The translations under genes were made by a program, and so were the position numbers. The notes beneath the pieces were generated by a model. It had not been told where the DNA came from. It was given only the letters and a program-made list of their open reading frames with translations, and searched no databases. Positions 8,395 to 18,206 of a stretch of 64,000 nt of DNA are shown here, one piece after another. The stretch lies in the NCBI RefSeq assembly GCF_003851545.1, contig NZ_BHVX01000019.1, positions 20,348 through 84,347 on the forward strand, written 5' to 3'. Numbering within the stretch: position 1 is the stretch's first letter; each line of letters opens with the position of its first letter. Source of the stretch: Ralstonia sp. SET104 (GTDB lineage: Bacteria; Pseudomonadota; Gammaproteobacteria; Burkholderiales; Burkholderiaceae).

Positions 8395-11300
8395 TCAAAG
8401 ACTACCGAGCACCGCGCCGAAGTACGACGGATAGGCAGCGAGTACGGCAGCGACAACCTCGCGGTACTCGGGCAGAGCGGCACGAAATTGAAACCCCTCG
8501 TATCCAGCCAGCCAAATCTCGAACGCGACGGTCTGCGCGATATGCCGGTCAGCCATACCAGACTCATAAGTCGAAACTGCAAGTTTGGTTGGCAAGCCGT
8601 AAGCCAGAGACTTCTGGAATTCGTTCAGCGCTCCGGCCTCCTCTCCATTGAGCCCTGTCGCCCCGAATAGGAACTGACCAACGGCGGCGGCAACCAGAGG
8701 ACAGTCAAAACCGAGACAACCCTCCAAAAATTGAAGTACGTCAGCCTCGTTGAGTTTGCGTCGGTCTGCCTCTCCCCAAGGTTTTGAAGCTCCAACCTCT
8801 TTGGCCATATCAATCAGCTCTCGATATGACGTCCCGCGCATCCATTCCCGCGCGAGCTGCATCGATATGCCAGCGGGTTCCATACCTGTCAGTAACTTGT
8901 CGTCGACCACAGCGTTGAAAAGCGGCCACACTGCTTGCAGCCACGCATCGGGTGTCTCAAGAGCCCGCAGCGCATCTGCACGTTCCTGAACCCAGGCTTC
9001 GACTTTTCTCGAATCGAAAGCACCTAGCAGCGTCTTTGCGTACATCGCCTGTCGAGGAGGCTCGGGAACCAACTGCTCAATGTACGTAGCCGACAATTCA
9101 AAGAGTTGCACGAGTGATTCCCTCGCGGCCTCGTCCGCGAGGGAATATGCAAGCGTCGAAGCCGCTAGGTCGCGTACTTTGGGCAACATGTTTTCGAAAC
9201 TCTCGACGCCACGATTGGCCATCAAGTAGCTTTCGAGAGCGGACAGTTGCCGCTGCCTACTCGAAATCTCCTTTGTCAATGACCGGTGGTCAAATCCAAG
9301 TTGCTTGTGGGCGTCGGCCATCTCAGTGGCCCAAGCCTGCAACTCGTTGCCTCGCTTAAAGTAGGCCCGCAGCACGTCTGCTGTGGGAACTGGCAGGGCG
9401 GTCTTGCCATCGGGTGACGAAATGGGCGCCAGCAAATCGAGCAGCGAGCTTGACGTCTCCTCAGAATTTTCTGGCTTCAACAGCCCAACCGCCGCTTTCA
9501 GGCGCCACCGCTCCCTTTTATTGTCGATGACCTTGGGGTCCGCAAAAAGGACAAGCCCTTCGGTATGCATGCCCGCGCGACCGGCGCGGCCAATCAAGTT
9601 CTGGAAGTCCCGTGTCTTGATGCGTTCAGCGCCTTGATTTACGCCTGAAACGATGAGATACCGAATCGGCAGATTGACGCCTTGCGCTAGGGTCGAAGTG
9701 CAAATCACAAGCTTGATGCGCTCGCCTTGCATCGCATGCTCAATCGACAACCGTAATCCTTGTGGCGTCGTTCCGTGGTGGACAAAAACGCCGAGCGCAG
9801 CCGCCTTCGTCACCATGGAGTCCGTGCCAAAGTGCTGCGTCGCTAGATGTGTCAAGCGTTGAATTTCATTGGTGTCAGACGCTGCGGCAGGGGGTGGAAG
9901 CTTGAAACCTCGCCCGTATACCTCAACCGCGCGTTCTGCCAAGCCACTTGCGGTGTCCTTCCTACCGCAAAACACTGCCACGGCGCCACTCGGGGCCAGG
10001 CGAATTCCGAGGTAAAGCGAAACGTCTTTCCAAGCATCGTCGCCCTTCTGCGGAAATAGTCGCGCCGCCCGCTCCCTCGCTCGCAATTCCAGTTCTTGAG
10101 GCTCGATACTCCTTGGCACGAAGTAGTCAGGGCGCGCATAGTTGTCTGACTCAAAGAACAGCAACTGCCCAAGTCGCTCGCTCCAGGTCGCAAACGCGAC
10201 CGACCGAGCAGTCGACAACAGTCCCGTGCCATCGACGACGTTTGGCTCATTGCCAATGAGCCAAGTTCCGACCGCCACTGCGTTCTTAATGACGGCGGAT
10301 ATGAGAACCGTCTGCGCCGATGCCCGAAGCAGCCCCTTAATTTCTGTCAGCAGCAGTTCATAGGTGATGCCGCGTGGTCCGGTGTCGAACTGGTGCCCCT
10401 CGTCGTAGACCACCATGCCGATATGCGCAACCAAGGTTGGTTCCTGCCTGAGCACATACAGCAGCTTCTCCGGCGTCAACACCATCAGGTGGCGCGTTGT
10501 CGGAGCTGCCTGGCCGAGCAACTCGGCCAACTGCTCGACAAAGTCCAGTTGCAGCGCATCGGAAAGCTCGTTGACCTTGACGTCTTCGCCCTTGAACGCG
10601 TGGCGAAGTGAAGTAGCAATCTCATGACACAAGGCGCGAAACGGCGCGACGAGCACAGCGACTCGCGTCCGGTCAGCCAAAAAAGCGCTTCGAAGAATGA
10701 TTTCGACGGAGCGCGTTTTGCCTGCGCTCGTGGGCATTTGGACTACCCCCGACTTCCCGGCAAACAGCTCGGCTTTACCGAGCAGCTTCTGGGACGGCCA
10801 GAGTTCCTTTGGGAAGCCGGGTCGACGGATTGCCTCGGCCCAAGCGGCACTGTCCAATCCGCTGAAACCGGGCAACAGAGTCCAAGCCGAGCCCGCCATG
10901 CGCAGCTTAACCACTGCGGACGCAACCTCGGCGAGAACAACTTCCCGTGAGGTGCCGTTGGCATAGGTCAAACGACGAAGTTCGTTCAACAACCCGACTA
11001 CAGGCTCGGGCGACGCGCCGTCGTTGAAGTGGCCCATCAAGCGAAAGGAGAGCTCGTAGAGGAACCCGTTGAGCCAGTGCGCTGCTAGATTGGGAGAGTA
11101 ACGCCAGTCAGCTTGCAATGCCCAGACCGTAAATTGCTCAATGGCATTGACTCCTTCTGCCTGAAGTCGCCGGGCAAGCACTAGGCTACTTCCCGGGCGC
11201 TGTCCCAAGAAATAGCTGGCAGATGCAAGCAGTGTGACTTCCCGCGACACGTTGGTATCGAACCGAGAGCCCAGATAGGCATCGAAGAAGCTCGCTGCAA

Positions 11301-11529
11301 AGCCGATGTCGTCCTGCAAGTCCTTGGCCAGTCCACTCTGGACGTCGGCAGCGTCATTCAGCACTGCCGACGCATCCATCAGCGTCCCGATGGACAACGG
11401 GAACAAGGCGGCAGGTTCGACTCCCTCCGGCACGGCGATGTGGGACTCTTCAGACAGTCCCAACTCATACATCTTTCCTTTCGAGCGGGTAATGCCAAAG
11501 TACCGACGGCTGTTCAGTTCAGGCTTCAT
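8395..11529 (-). CDS. hamB: Hachiman helicase HamB
   Basis: A superfamily 2 DNA helicase of about 1044 residues, the sensor half of Hachiman. Visible motifs are Walker A MPTSAGKT near residue 268, the DExH box VVYDEGHQFD near 375, the pre-helicase-C motif HHGTTPQG, TSTLAQGVNLPI and the arginine-finger motif NLIGRAGRAG near 645, followed by a long helical C-terminal region. The ATG at 11529 is preferred over the upstream 11559: it overlaps the hamA stop by 11 bp (ATGAAGCCTGA), which is typical of translational coupling. In Hachiman, HamB is known to monitor DNA and hold HamA inactive until damage or phage DNA is met. Gene order hamA-hamB is canonical. Confidence 0.93.
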   Translation of the reverse strand: MKPELNSRRYFGITRSKGKMYELGLSEESHIAVPEGVEPAALFPLSIGTLMDASAVLNDAADVQSGLAKDLQDDIGFAASFFDAYLGSRFDTNVSREVTLLASASYFLGQRPGSSLVLARRLQAEGVNAIEQFTVWALQADWRYSPNLAAHWLNGFLYELSFRLMGHFNDGASPEPVVGLLNELRRLTYANGTSREVVLAEVASAVVKLRMAGSAWTLLPGFSGLDSAAWAEAIRRPGFPKELWPSQKLLGKAELFAGKSGVVQMPTSAGKTRSVEIILRSAFLADRTRVAVLVAPFRALCHEIATSLRHAFKGEDVKVNELSDALQLDFVEQLAELLGQAAPTTRHLMVLTPEKLLYVLRQEPTLVAHIGMVVYDEGHQFDTGPRGITYELLLTEIKGLLRASAQTVLISAVIKNAVAVGTWLIGNEPNVVDGTGLLSTARSVAFATWSERLGQLLFFESDNYARPDYFVPRSIEPQELELRARERAARLFPQKGDDAWKDVSLYLGIRLAPSGAVAVFCGRKDTASGLAERAVEVYGRGFKLPPPAAASDTNEIQRLTHLATQHFGTDSMVTKAAALGVFVHHGTTPQGLRLSIEHAMQGERIKLVICTSTLAQGVNLPIRYLIVSGVNQGAERIKTRDFQNLIGRAGRAGMHTEGLVLFADPKVIDNKRERWRLKAAVGLLKPENSEETSSSLLDLLAPISSPDGKTALPVPTADVLRAYFKRGNELQAWATEMADAHKQLGFDHRSLTKEISSRQRQLSALESYLMANRGVESFENMLPKVRDLAASTLAYSLADEAARESLVQLFELSATYIEQLVPEPPRQAMYAKTLLGAFDSRKVEAWVQERADALRALETPDAWLQAVWPLFNAVVDDKLLTGMEPAGISMQLAREWMRGTSYRELIDMAKEVGASKPWGEADRRKLNEADVLQFLEGCLGFDCPLVAAAVGQFLFGATGLNGEEAGALNEFQKSLAYGLPTKLAVSTYESGMADRHIAQTVAFEIWLAGYEGFQFRAALPEYREVVAAVLAAYPSYFGAVLGSL

Positions 11530-12406
11530 CTGCTGCTCGCTGGTACAAAGTGTGGGCAAGCGTCATCAGGTCCTTACCCTTGACGACAATCAGCTTGAGG
11601 TTGCCGGCATTGTTGTGTCCGGCGATGGAGGTTCCCTTGATGCCGTCTGTATCGAACGCCTCGTCGGAGAGAATGGCGGCTGCGCCTGAGAGCAGCCGGT
11701 AGGGTCGGTCTGCAGCGTCCTGAAATCGCTGGACGACCAACATGGAAGTATGTTCGCCAGCTACGTGCATACGACGTTTCATCGCAGCCAGCGTCTCAGC
11801 GGCTCGCAGATAGTCTTTGCCTGAGTCATCGACGGCGACCTGCAGACGGCCTTTGTACTTGCCACCGCCGAGTTGAGCTTTTGCCTCAAAGGCCAACATC
11901 TCGTCGGTCGGCTTCGGCTGCTCCGGGTCATGGCACCGAAAGCCAATAATATCCACGCCTTTAACGGATTCGTCTCGGCTGCCCTTCTCCGCGTACTTGC
12001 TGCGTGGAACCCAGTAGCCGAGAACGAACTCGACGTAATCCGAAACCAGCAACTCCGCAAAATCGCCTGAGCGAACGGAGGGGCCAGGCGGCTCGCTCTT
12101 GTCCGGGAAGACCAGTTCCAACAGGTATTCGGCTCGTGACTTGCCTGTACCCTCGCGCAGGATGTCGAGGTCACTGTCGGGACAGTATGTCTGACGAAAC
12201 CTATAAGCCCATTCACTTAGGCAAGCTGCATCAGCAAAGACGTCGAGCTCCCAAACCTCGCATTTGGTGCCGGCCCCCAGCGTCAACACCTCCGCCTGCT
12301 TGAGGTGTTGAAGGTAGGCCGGCTTGGCATCTTTGTTTGACGCGACGGCCTCAGTTACGGCCGTCACGACCTCGTCAGAAGCAGACTGTGCAGTTGTAGG
12401 CATCAT
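11519..12406 (-). CDS. hamA: Hachiman nuclease HamA
   Basis: A 295-residue HamA (DUF1837) protein, the nuclease effector of Hachiman. It has a PD-(D/E)xK-like core: SGDFAELLVSDY near 113-123 (Glu), VKGVDIIGF near 150 (Asp) and LAFEAKAQL near 173 (ExK). Once released by HamB, such effectors degrade DNA and stop phage replication or kill the infected cell; this is family knowledge. The start at ATG 12406 (or the adjacent ATG 12403) lies inside the 3' end of a helicase remnant, and no good Shine-Dalgarno is visible. Expression may therefore depend on upstream translation. It is coupled to hamB by an overlap. Confidence 0.92.
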   Translation of the reverse strand: MMPTTAQSASDEVVTAVTEAVASNKDAKPAYLQHLKQAEVLTLGAGTKCEVWELDVFADAACLSEWAYRFRQTYCPDSDLDILREGTGKSRAEYLLELVFPDKSEPPGPSVRSGDFAELLVSDYVEFVLGYWVPRSKYAEKGSRDESVKGVDIIGFRCHDPEQPKPTDEMLAFEAKAQLGGGKYKGRLQVAVDDSGKDYLRAAETLAAMKRRMHVAGEHTSMLVVQRFQDAADRPYRLLSGAAAILSDEAFDTDGIKGTSIAGHNNAGNLKLIVVKGKDLMTLAHTLYQRAADEA

Positions 12407-12749
12407 TCAAAACCAGAAGCAGGGACTGTAGCTCCTGCAGTAAGAGTCGCGTCTCTTCGACGCCATGTTCCAGCGCAAGCGCCGCAACTCGCTCTCCTAG
12501 AAGCGCTGGATGAGGCGCGGATGTCATTGTGACGATGAACTGGAAGGGGACTTCGCCGCCTTTCCAGGACACATCGCGTGAGCAGCCCTGGCGTCCATGG
12601 TGGGTATGTAGTTCGTCAAATACGAGGATACGTAAGCCCTTGCCGTTGCGTATCACTGCCTTGTCGATGTCGTTCTGCTTGGTCATCAGGGGCTCGAGCA
12701 TCGTGAAATCGGTCAGAAGGAAGTGGGAGAACCCCGTAGGTTTCTCAGC
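12375..12749 (-). pseudogene. DEAD/DEAH helicase remnant
   Basis: The frame is open from just after a stop at 12750-12752. It shows two successive motifs of the YprA/DrmA-like SF2 helicases: LLTDFTMLEPLM (family pattern LLTNYxMLE) followed by LRILVFDELHTHHGRQG (motif II). Walker A, the whole N-terminal domain and the helicase C domain are absent, so only about 125 codons of a protein normally over 700 residues remain. The tail (LQSLLLVLNDAYNC) overlaps the hamA start by 32 bp. It is probably the residue of an earlier cargo helicase next to gmtX. A free-standing small protein from ATG 12701 is possible but unlikely to be a working helicase. Confidence 0.7.
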
Positions 12750-12779
12750 TTACGAGGCTCAGATTCTTAGCTTATGGGG
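12742..12779. repeat. Imperfect 16-bp direct repeats between remnant and gmtX
   Basis: TTCTCAGCTTACGAGG (742-757 in the 12-kb block) and TTCTTAGCTTATGGGG (764-779) match at 13 of 16 bases with a 22-bp period. They sit exactly where the helicase remnant is truncated, 33 bp from the gmtX stop. They may mark the boundary between recombination module and cargo. Confidence 0.4.
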
Positions 12780-12812
12780 TCATTTGCACCGATGGTGGCG
12801 TAGGGTCTGACC

Positions 12813-13484
12813 TCACGCAGGGTCGCCGAGCGATGATGCCGCCAACAGACCGCGCAGAGCCAGAACGTCGTCTCTCTCCAGCAACACGTTGCGCGTGGAA
12901 ACCTGCCGCAAACGCTCCTTGTAGAGTTCCAATCCGCAGTCTGCGAGATGGGCGGGCTCGAAAAGACGTCGGAGCGCATTCAGTACTCTATGGTCAACAG
13001 ATGGTGCGTCAGTACCTTGCGCCGCCGATGGCTGGACCGCTACGCCGCCAAGACCCGACCGAATCAGGTCGTCTACAGGGATGCCTGGCAGTAGGCGCAG
13101 ACCTGCTTCGATTCTTCGCCTCGTGGCAACCGCTTGGTCCCGCTCCTCCTTGAGAAGCTGCACATAGGCTCTCAGGGTCTCGTCGGCGATTGCCGGTTCT
13201 GCGTCCGCCTTAGGATGACTGGCGTCGACGCTCTGGCCAGCTTGCCGGAGCTTCACATAGCGCAGGAGCACGTCCTTCGAGTTTCGAATAGACTGCGCCT
13301 TCGGACCGTCCCACCCACGGTCAATGCAATAGCGTTCAATCGAAGATGGCGAGACCTTTAGTCCGTTGCTTTCGAGGTAGTCGCTCGCCTGTTTGACCCT
13401 CTCAAGAGAGGTCTTTTGACGAGGATTGGAGGCCTCGGTAATCAGGCTTTCATACAGCGCATCTACTGCAGCTTTTCCGTTCAT
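12813..13484 (-). CDS. gmtX: GmtX-like accessory protein of the recombinase trio
   Basis: A 223-residue protein with an N-terminal helical region (KTSLERVKQASDYLESNG, then SPSSIERYCIDRGWDGPKA) that looks like a winged-helix or TnpC-like DNA-binding part. A coiled-coil-prone stretch (LLKEERDQAVATRRRIEAG) follows. Its start overlaps the stop of the large recombinase gene by 4 bp (ATGA), so the two are translationally coupled. By position (third gene after two tyrosine recombinases) and size it corresponds to GmtX of Gamma-Mobile-Trio elements, or to TnpC of Tn554-like elements. The trio assignment is from gene order and size rather than alignment. Confidence 0.72.
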   Translation of the reverse strand: MNGKAAVDALYESLITEASNPRQKTSLERVKQASDYLESNGLKVSPSSIERYCIDRGWDGPKAQSIRNSKDVLLRYVKLRQAGQSVDASHPKADAEPAIADETLRAYVQLLKEERDQAVATRRRIEAGLRLLPGIPVDDLIRSGLGGVAVQPSAAQGTDAPSVDHRVLNALRRLFEPAHLADCGLELYKERLRQVSTRNVLLERDDVLALRGLLAASSLGDPA

Positions 13485-16400
13485 GCAGTTCTCGCTTTCC
13501 CCAAATCGTCCAAGCTGGCGATGCCGCCTTCTTTGAATAGTGCATCTGCCGCTTCGATAGCCGTCTTGTTCCCCGCCGATTCAGCCGATGCGTTTTCCTC
13601 GAGGACTTGGAGAGCTGACATCAGCCGTGGATACGAGCCAAGCGGCTTCCTCCCAGCCAGCACCTCGTCGAGGTCCTGCGTCCGGACCTGCTGCAGGAGA
13701 AGAGAAGACAACAGATTGCCGGCTTCATGGGCTTGCTCCTCCGACAAGCTGAGCAGGAACGGCTTCATTCCGTTTGCCATCATCATCCTGGACAGAACGG
13801 TATTCTTCTCGAGCTCGGCTTCACGGTTCTTAAACCCCGTCGTGAACTCGCTCATCTGGGTTATCTGGTCCAGCAGTGCAAATTCGTGAGCCTCCTCCAG
13901 CGTGACCTTCAGCTCCATCGCCGAGCCGGCCGTCAGAATTGGCACCGGCGCGTTCTCCCCCGAACCCAGCACCTTCTTCTTTGCGGCAAGATAGGAGTCC
14001 ATCAGGGCAAGGGACTGCTCTGCGTACTTGTATCGCGCCACCCACTCATTCACATCAATTTCGAGCTCTCGATTGAGCAAATCGACCCGGTCGCGCAGTC
14101 CACGTGCCTTACGCTGATTGCCCTGGTCTTCCGCATCGAGACGCTGGTCATTCAGGCTCGCCACCTCGATTCCTTTCTTCCGAATCGTGTACGCCAAGTT
14201 GTTAACAGCAACAACCTGTCCCAACAGGTGTGCTGGGCCCGTCAGCCAATACCGGCAAAGACCACAGCGCTGTCCGCCTGGCACCGGACCAAACTTCTGA
14301 CTACCCGGATAGTCCGGCGCTCCGCCCGTACTACAAGAGGTGCCTGGACAAATTCCGTCTGGGTTGATGGTAAGAATGCCGGTCTTGTCCTTGAGCGCAT
14401 GAAGACCGGCTCCCGTCCCCGCACCTTCCTGGCCGAGCAAAAATGGGGAAAACTCATCAACTGATTCGATGAACAGTTCTGAACCGACGAAGTCCTGGTC
14501 GGCCTCCATCCGCGCTCGAGCATCCTCGAGATACTTCTTCAGCTTTGCCGTTGAGTATTTCAGGTAGTGCACGGTCATGACCAAAGTCGCATGCCCGGCG
14601 AAATACTGAGAGACGACCTCCAACGGCACACCTGCCTCAATGAGATTCGTGATGCCACTCACTCTCAGCGTATGGAGGTCTACCACCCATTTCAGCTTGC
14701 CACGGCCATCGGTCGTAACCAGGCATAGCTTCTGGCCATACTTCCGCAGAATGCGGTCTTCTGTCTCTTTCAGGACCAGCGTGTAAAAGCTCTTCAGCCT
14801 CGGGTACTTGATAGGCCTGGCTTGGTCCGGGGTCGAGGAGTCACGAAACAGCGGCGCTATCGGTTGCTGCGCGATGTCTGCCGGCCGGGGAAGCTCCTTC
14901 ACATCGTCACGGTATTCCTGATATCGAACGAGCTTCTTCAGTTCTGGCAGATATCGCTGTTGCCAGACGATGACGTCCCGCAGCAAGCGAGCATGCGTAT
15001 CGGAGACATATGGAATCAAATATCCAACAACGTCGGCGCCGTACTTGGCCGTTTTGTTCGTGTTAACCCAGAGGCCGAGCCAATCCGCCGAACTCTGCCC
15101 GTTTCTTTGAGCACGGAGCACGCCCTCCCGGCGACCACGTACAGCAAGCGGAGACGGATTAGGCACCTCACGCTTGAGAGAGAAATCGTAGCGGTACTCA
15201 TCGAACGCACCGCTATCGAGCCAGCGGGCTTGGTGACTCCGAATCGGCGTGTCAAACAAGGTGTACATGCACGCCGTCAGGCTCGGGTCGAACTGCCACA
15301 CGGACTGGCCCGTCTCTTTATCGAGAACCCGGACATGGGACGACTTGTAGGCCCGCGAGAAGGCGAAGTCGTTCTCGACCAACAGCTCCTTCATCTCCCG
15401 CATCACGTATGGCGGAAGCGCGTCACGGTGCGTCTGGCTGGGTATGCTGCTCTTGCCTGTCGAGTCGCTCGTCAAAATGGGGGTCTTGAAGCTGCTCGCG
15501 TGCGGAGCTCCCTCGGCGATAAGCCGGTCATGTAGCCAATCGAAAAATCGGCGAATGGTGCCCAGGGTGTCGTTCTGGTGCCTCGGCGTGCGCAGATTTT
15601 TTCGGAGGTAGGCAGTAAGCGTGTTCTGATTCTGGCGCGACGCGTCATAGATGTGCTTGCTCCGGACCACATCCCACGGGTTTCTCGGGGGAGTGTCCAA
15701 GCTGCACAGATAGTCGCCCAGCGTGTTCAAGCGACCGATGAAATTCAGGAGCCGGACAGTCGTCAGGGACTCGATGTACGCCTTGAAGTATTGAGCCCAT
15801 ACCTCGAGCTCCGGACGCGCCGCCACCAGCCAGCGGAAGTTTCCGTCGACGCGTCGGTCTTCATCGCGAACATCATTGCGCTTAGGCCGGGTCAGTTCTA
15901 CGGCATGGGCCGGATTGGCAAAGTTGAAGCTCTGGAGCAAGAGCAGTGCAGCAGTTCGAGCCTTTCCCCGCATCGAGGAAAAAACCTTGGTGCCTCGCTT
16001 CTCCTGCGGATACTTCCGCTCGACAGCCGCCACCCAAATTTCCTCATGCGCTCTAATGAGAGCTGGGGACAAGTCGGCCAGCGTCGCGACGTCTGAGGTC
16101 CCAAAGAATGTGCAAACGCACCCATAAGCTGGGTCGACAGCGCGTTTTTTAGGTCTAGCGCAGACAGCTGAGACTAGCTTGCTGCGCTCCCCTCCGTAAT
16201 GCGCATCCGTGAGAGTGACCCATTTCACGGGCGTCGCCCAATCGGCCAGGTTCTGAGGAAACAACATCAGGCCCTTACCCCACAGCAGAGTAAGGAGCTC
16301 AACATATCGATTCGGATGGTACAAAGGCGCGTCGCCGGACGCAGGCACTGCGAGCAATGACTGTACGAATGCTTCGGCAGAATTGAACTCGTCCAGTGCC

Positions 16401-16819
16401 GCGTGAAAATCAACAGCGATGACCGCCGGAACATGCAGCACGACATCGCGTAGGCCAGCGAGAGACGTGGGCTTGTGTTGTTCGACCAGCGCCAACTGTT
16501 CGCTCAATGGAAGACCCTGGAAGTGCTCGGTTAGCGCCTGGCCCCTCAGGGAGACTCCGCCCATTCTCTGCAAATAGCCTGCTTTGTAATAAACGGGGCC
16601 GTCCTGTCCATACGCGAAGGCTTGAAGGTACGAACCACGCTTGGACTGGGCAACCATCGTCTCCCGCCAATAGGCTTCAATCCGCTTCTGCTCGAACTCG
16701 GCAATCAGCTCATGCATCTCAGCTCTTGAGACATCCTCGAGCAGGGCCGCTTCTGCTGCACTGGTGTTGAACGCAACAATGCGACCAGACCCTGGCGCCT
16801 TATGTTTCGCGATTGTCAT
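13481..16819 (-). CDS. gmtZ: GmtZ-like large tyrosine recombinase
   Basis: A 1112-residue protein with a tyrosine-recombinase catalytic domain in its middle: DLHTLRVSGITNLIEAG near 713-730 (the HxLR signature), AGHATLVMTVHYLKYS near 742-757 (second His and a candidate Tyr), and an upstream Arg in SHQARWLDSG near 526. After it comes a Cys-rich motif (CPGTSCSTG ... RCGLCRYWLTGP, about 825-855), probably a zinc finger, and a helical tail. Such a layout is seen in the second recombinase of Tn554-like and Gamma-Mobile-Trio elements. It lies between gmtY (7 bp away) and gmtX (4-bp overlap) in one operon. It probably works with gmtY in excision and integration. Confidence 0.78.
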   Translation of the reverse strand: MTIAKHKAPGSGRIVAFNTSAAEAALLEDVSRAEMHELIAEFEQKRIEAYWRETMVAQSKRGSYLQAFAYGQDGPVYYKAGYLQRMGGVSLRGQALTEHFQGLPLSEQLALVEQHKPTSLAGLRDVVLHVPAVIAVDFHAALDEFNSAEAFVQSLLAVPASGDAPLYHPNRYVELLTLLWGKGLMLFPQNLADWATPVKWVTLTDAHYGGERSKLVSAVCARPKKRAVDPAYGCVCTFFGTSDVATLADLSPALIRAHEEIWVAAVERKYPQEKRGTKVFSSMRGKARTAALLLLQSFNFANPAHAVELTRPKRNDVRDEDRRVDGNFRWLVAARPELEVWAQYFKAYIESLTTVRLLNFIGRLNTLGDYLCSLDTPPRNPWDVVRSKHIYDASRQNQNTLTAYLRKNLRTPRHQNDTLGTIRRFFDWLHDRLIAEGAPHASSFKTPILTSDSTGKSSIPSQTHRDALPPYVMREMKELLVENDFAFSRAYKSSHVRVLDKETGQSVWQFDPSLTACMYTLFDTPIRSHQARWLDSGAFDEYRYDFSLKREVPNPSPLAVRGRREGVLRAQRNGQSSADWLGLWVNTNKTAKYGADVVGYLIPYVSDTHARLLRDVIVWQQRYLPELKKLVRYQEYRDDVKELPRPADIAQQPIAPLFRDSSTPDQARPIKYPRLKSFYTLVLKETEDRILRKYGQKLCLVTTDGRGKLKWVVDLHTLRVSGITNLIEAGVPLEVVSQYFAGHATLVMTVHYLKYSTAKLKKYLEDARARMEADQDFVGSELFIESVDEFSPFLLGQEGAGTGAGLHALKDKTGILTINPDGICPGTSCSTGGAPDYPGSQKFGPVPGGQRCGLCRYWLTGPAHLLGQVVAVNNLAYTIRKKGIEVASLNDQRLDAEDQGNQRKARGLRDRVDLLNRELEIDVNEWVARYKYAEQSLALMDSYLAAKKKVLGSGENAPVPILTAGSAMELKVTLEEAHEFALLDQITQMSEFTTGFKNREAELEKNTVLSRMMMANGMKPFLLSLSEEQAHEAGNLLSSLLLQQVRTQDLDEVLAGRKPLGSYPRLMSALQVLEENASAESAGNKTAIEAADALFKEGGIASLDDLGKARTA

Positions 16820-16826
16820 GGGAGCG

Positions 16827-18206
16827 CTAGACCGTCGATAAGTCGTTCACACGAAGCATGGCCGGGAGGTCCTGTGCCTGGCTGACCTGCGCCTTATGCA
16901 ACTCGCTACGAGCAACCTCCGCGCTGAGAGCGTAGTAGTCCATCGTGGAAAGCATGCTTTCGTGGTGCATGAGCTTTTGCGTGGTTTCTACAGACAGCCG
17001 AAGACACGAGGCGCAATAGAACCCATAAAAATGCCGCCCGCCGTGCGGATTGACTCCGTCCGAGTTAGCTGACAGTCCAATCCGCCGGGCCGAACGCTCA
17101 AACGCCTTGGACATGTTGGACAGTTTCACAGGCAGTCCGAAATACAGACCGGGAGCCTCATTGACGAAGTAGTACGGATGGTCATCCCGAACCTTGCTTC
17201 TAGTCTCGTGCATGTACTGGGCATGCAATCGTGCGAACAGTCGGCCGGCGTCTTCAAAGAGCCAGTTCACGACCGACTCATGCCGCTGCCCGTTATCCAG
17301 TGCCATTCCTTTCCAGCCAGCGTACAGCGGGTGCCTGAAAGCGAGACGGTTACGTGGACCGAGGAAGTACCGCTCGGCCAGGAACGAGGCCCGATTGCCG
17401 CGCTGCTTGCCTTTTACGCTGTCCACCCATTCATAGAAGCCGGTCTCTGGATGTCCGAGAACGACCTCAGCTACACCATCAGGCTTGATACGAACATCAG
17501 TCACGAAGAGATGGAGGGGCTCCGACGCGCGGAGGCCTCCAAAGATGAGAAGGAGGAGGTAGAGCTTGTCGCGAACAGAGGGAGTCGCCCGAATCAGCGA
17601 CATGACCTTGCCTGGCGGGAAGTGCTTTTTTCCTGCTGACGCTCGGGGTCTCCGCCCGATGGGCCGAAACCGATGTTCCTCAACGACACCTCGCCCTTCA
17701 TCCGTGGAGGGGTGCAGGTGAAACAGTTTGTCCCAACCCTTGCGACGCTGGAACCTGTCGAAAGCTCGCCGCTGGTCGCCGAGGTTCAACGAGCTCAGTG
17801 ACTCACGCTCGACCGGGTTAACTGGGAGAAGTCCAAGATTCTTGGAGCACCATTCTGTGAAGCTGCTGACGAATCGAACATCATCGCTGGCCGTCTTAAA
17901 TCGAACTGGCCGCCAACCTAGCGACGACAATCCAAAACGGCGAGCCTCATAGAACTCCTTTACGAGTTGGAAGAGTTCGTCCGGATGGAGCGGCCGCTGC
18001 TGCTTCTCAATGACGTAGAAGTCATAGAAGAGACCTACGGCAGTGACTGCCTTGTGCAGTGCTCCAGGACTCCAGGCTCTCTCAACAGATTGGGCGCGGG
18101 CCCAAGCCAGCGAGAAGATGCTGAGCTCTCCGTCCTTAAGGAAAAGGAACGGCAGTGTGCTTCCAATTGCCCCTTCGACAATCGGCAGGTCCACAACGGA
18201 ATGCAC
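16827..18206 (-). CDS. gmtY: GmtY-like site-specific tyrosine recombinase
   Basis: A 459-residue phage-integrase-type recombinase. The catalytic set is visible: Arg in FGGLRASEPLHL near 226, HxxR in NPHGGRHFYGF near 390, His in KLMHHESMLS near 414 and the nucleophile Tyr in TMDYYALS near 424. The N-terminal part is the expected helical core-binding domain. The start is a GTG at 18206; a GGAG lies about 20 nt upstream. It is the first gene of a three-gene operon (gmtY-gmtZ-gmtX) and begins 197 bp inside the right junction, the usual place for an integrase that acts on that end. It is predicted to cut at the CCAGCG core. Confidence 0.85.
   Translation of the reverse strand: MHSVVDLPIVEGAIGSTLPFLFLKDGELSIFSLAWARAQSVERAWSPGALHKAVTAVGLFYDFYVIEKQQRPLHPDELFQLVKEFYEARRFGLSSLGWRPVRFKTASDDVRFVSSFTEWCSKNLGLLPVNPVERESLSSLNLGDQRRAFDRFQRRKGWDKLFHLHPSTDEGRGVVEEHRFRPIGRRPRASAGKKHFPPGKVMSLIRATPSVRDKLYLLLLIFGGLRASEPLHLFVTDVRIKPDGVAEVVLGHPETGFYEWVDSVKGKQRGNRASFLAERYFLGPRNRLAFRHPLYAGWKGMALDNGQRHESVVNWLFEDAGRLFARLHAQYMHETRSKVRDDHPYYFVNEAPGLYFGLPVKLSNMSKAFERSARRIGLSANSDGVNPHGGRHFYGFYCASCLRLSVETTQKLMHHESMLSTMDYYALSAEVARSELHKAQVSQAQDLPAMLRVNDLSTV

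Noticed and set aside
12375..12701. Functional 108-residue helicase-like protein
   Set aside because: Only two helicase motifs are present and the frame is cut by a stop just upstream, so it is recorded as a remnant instead.
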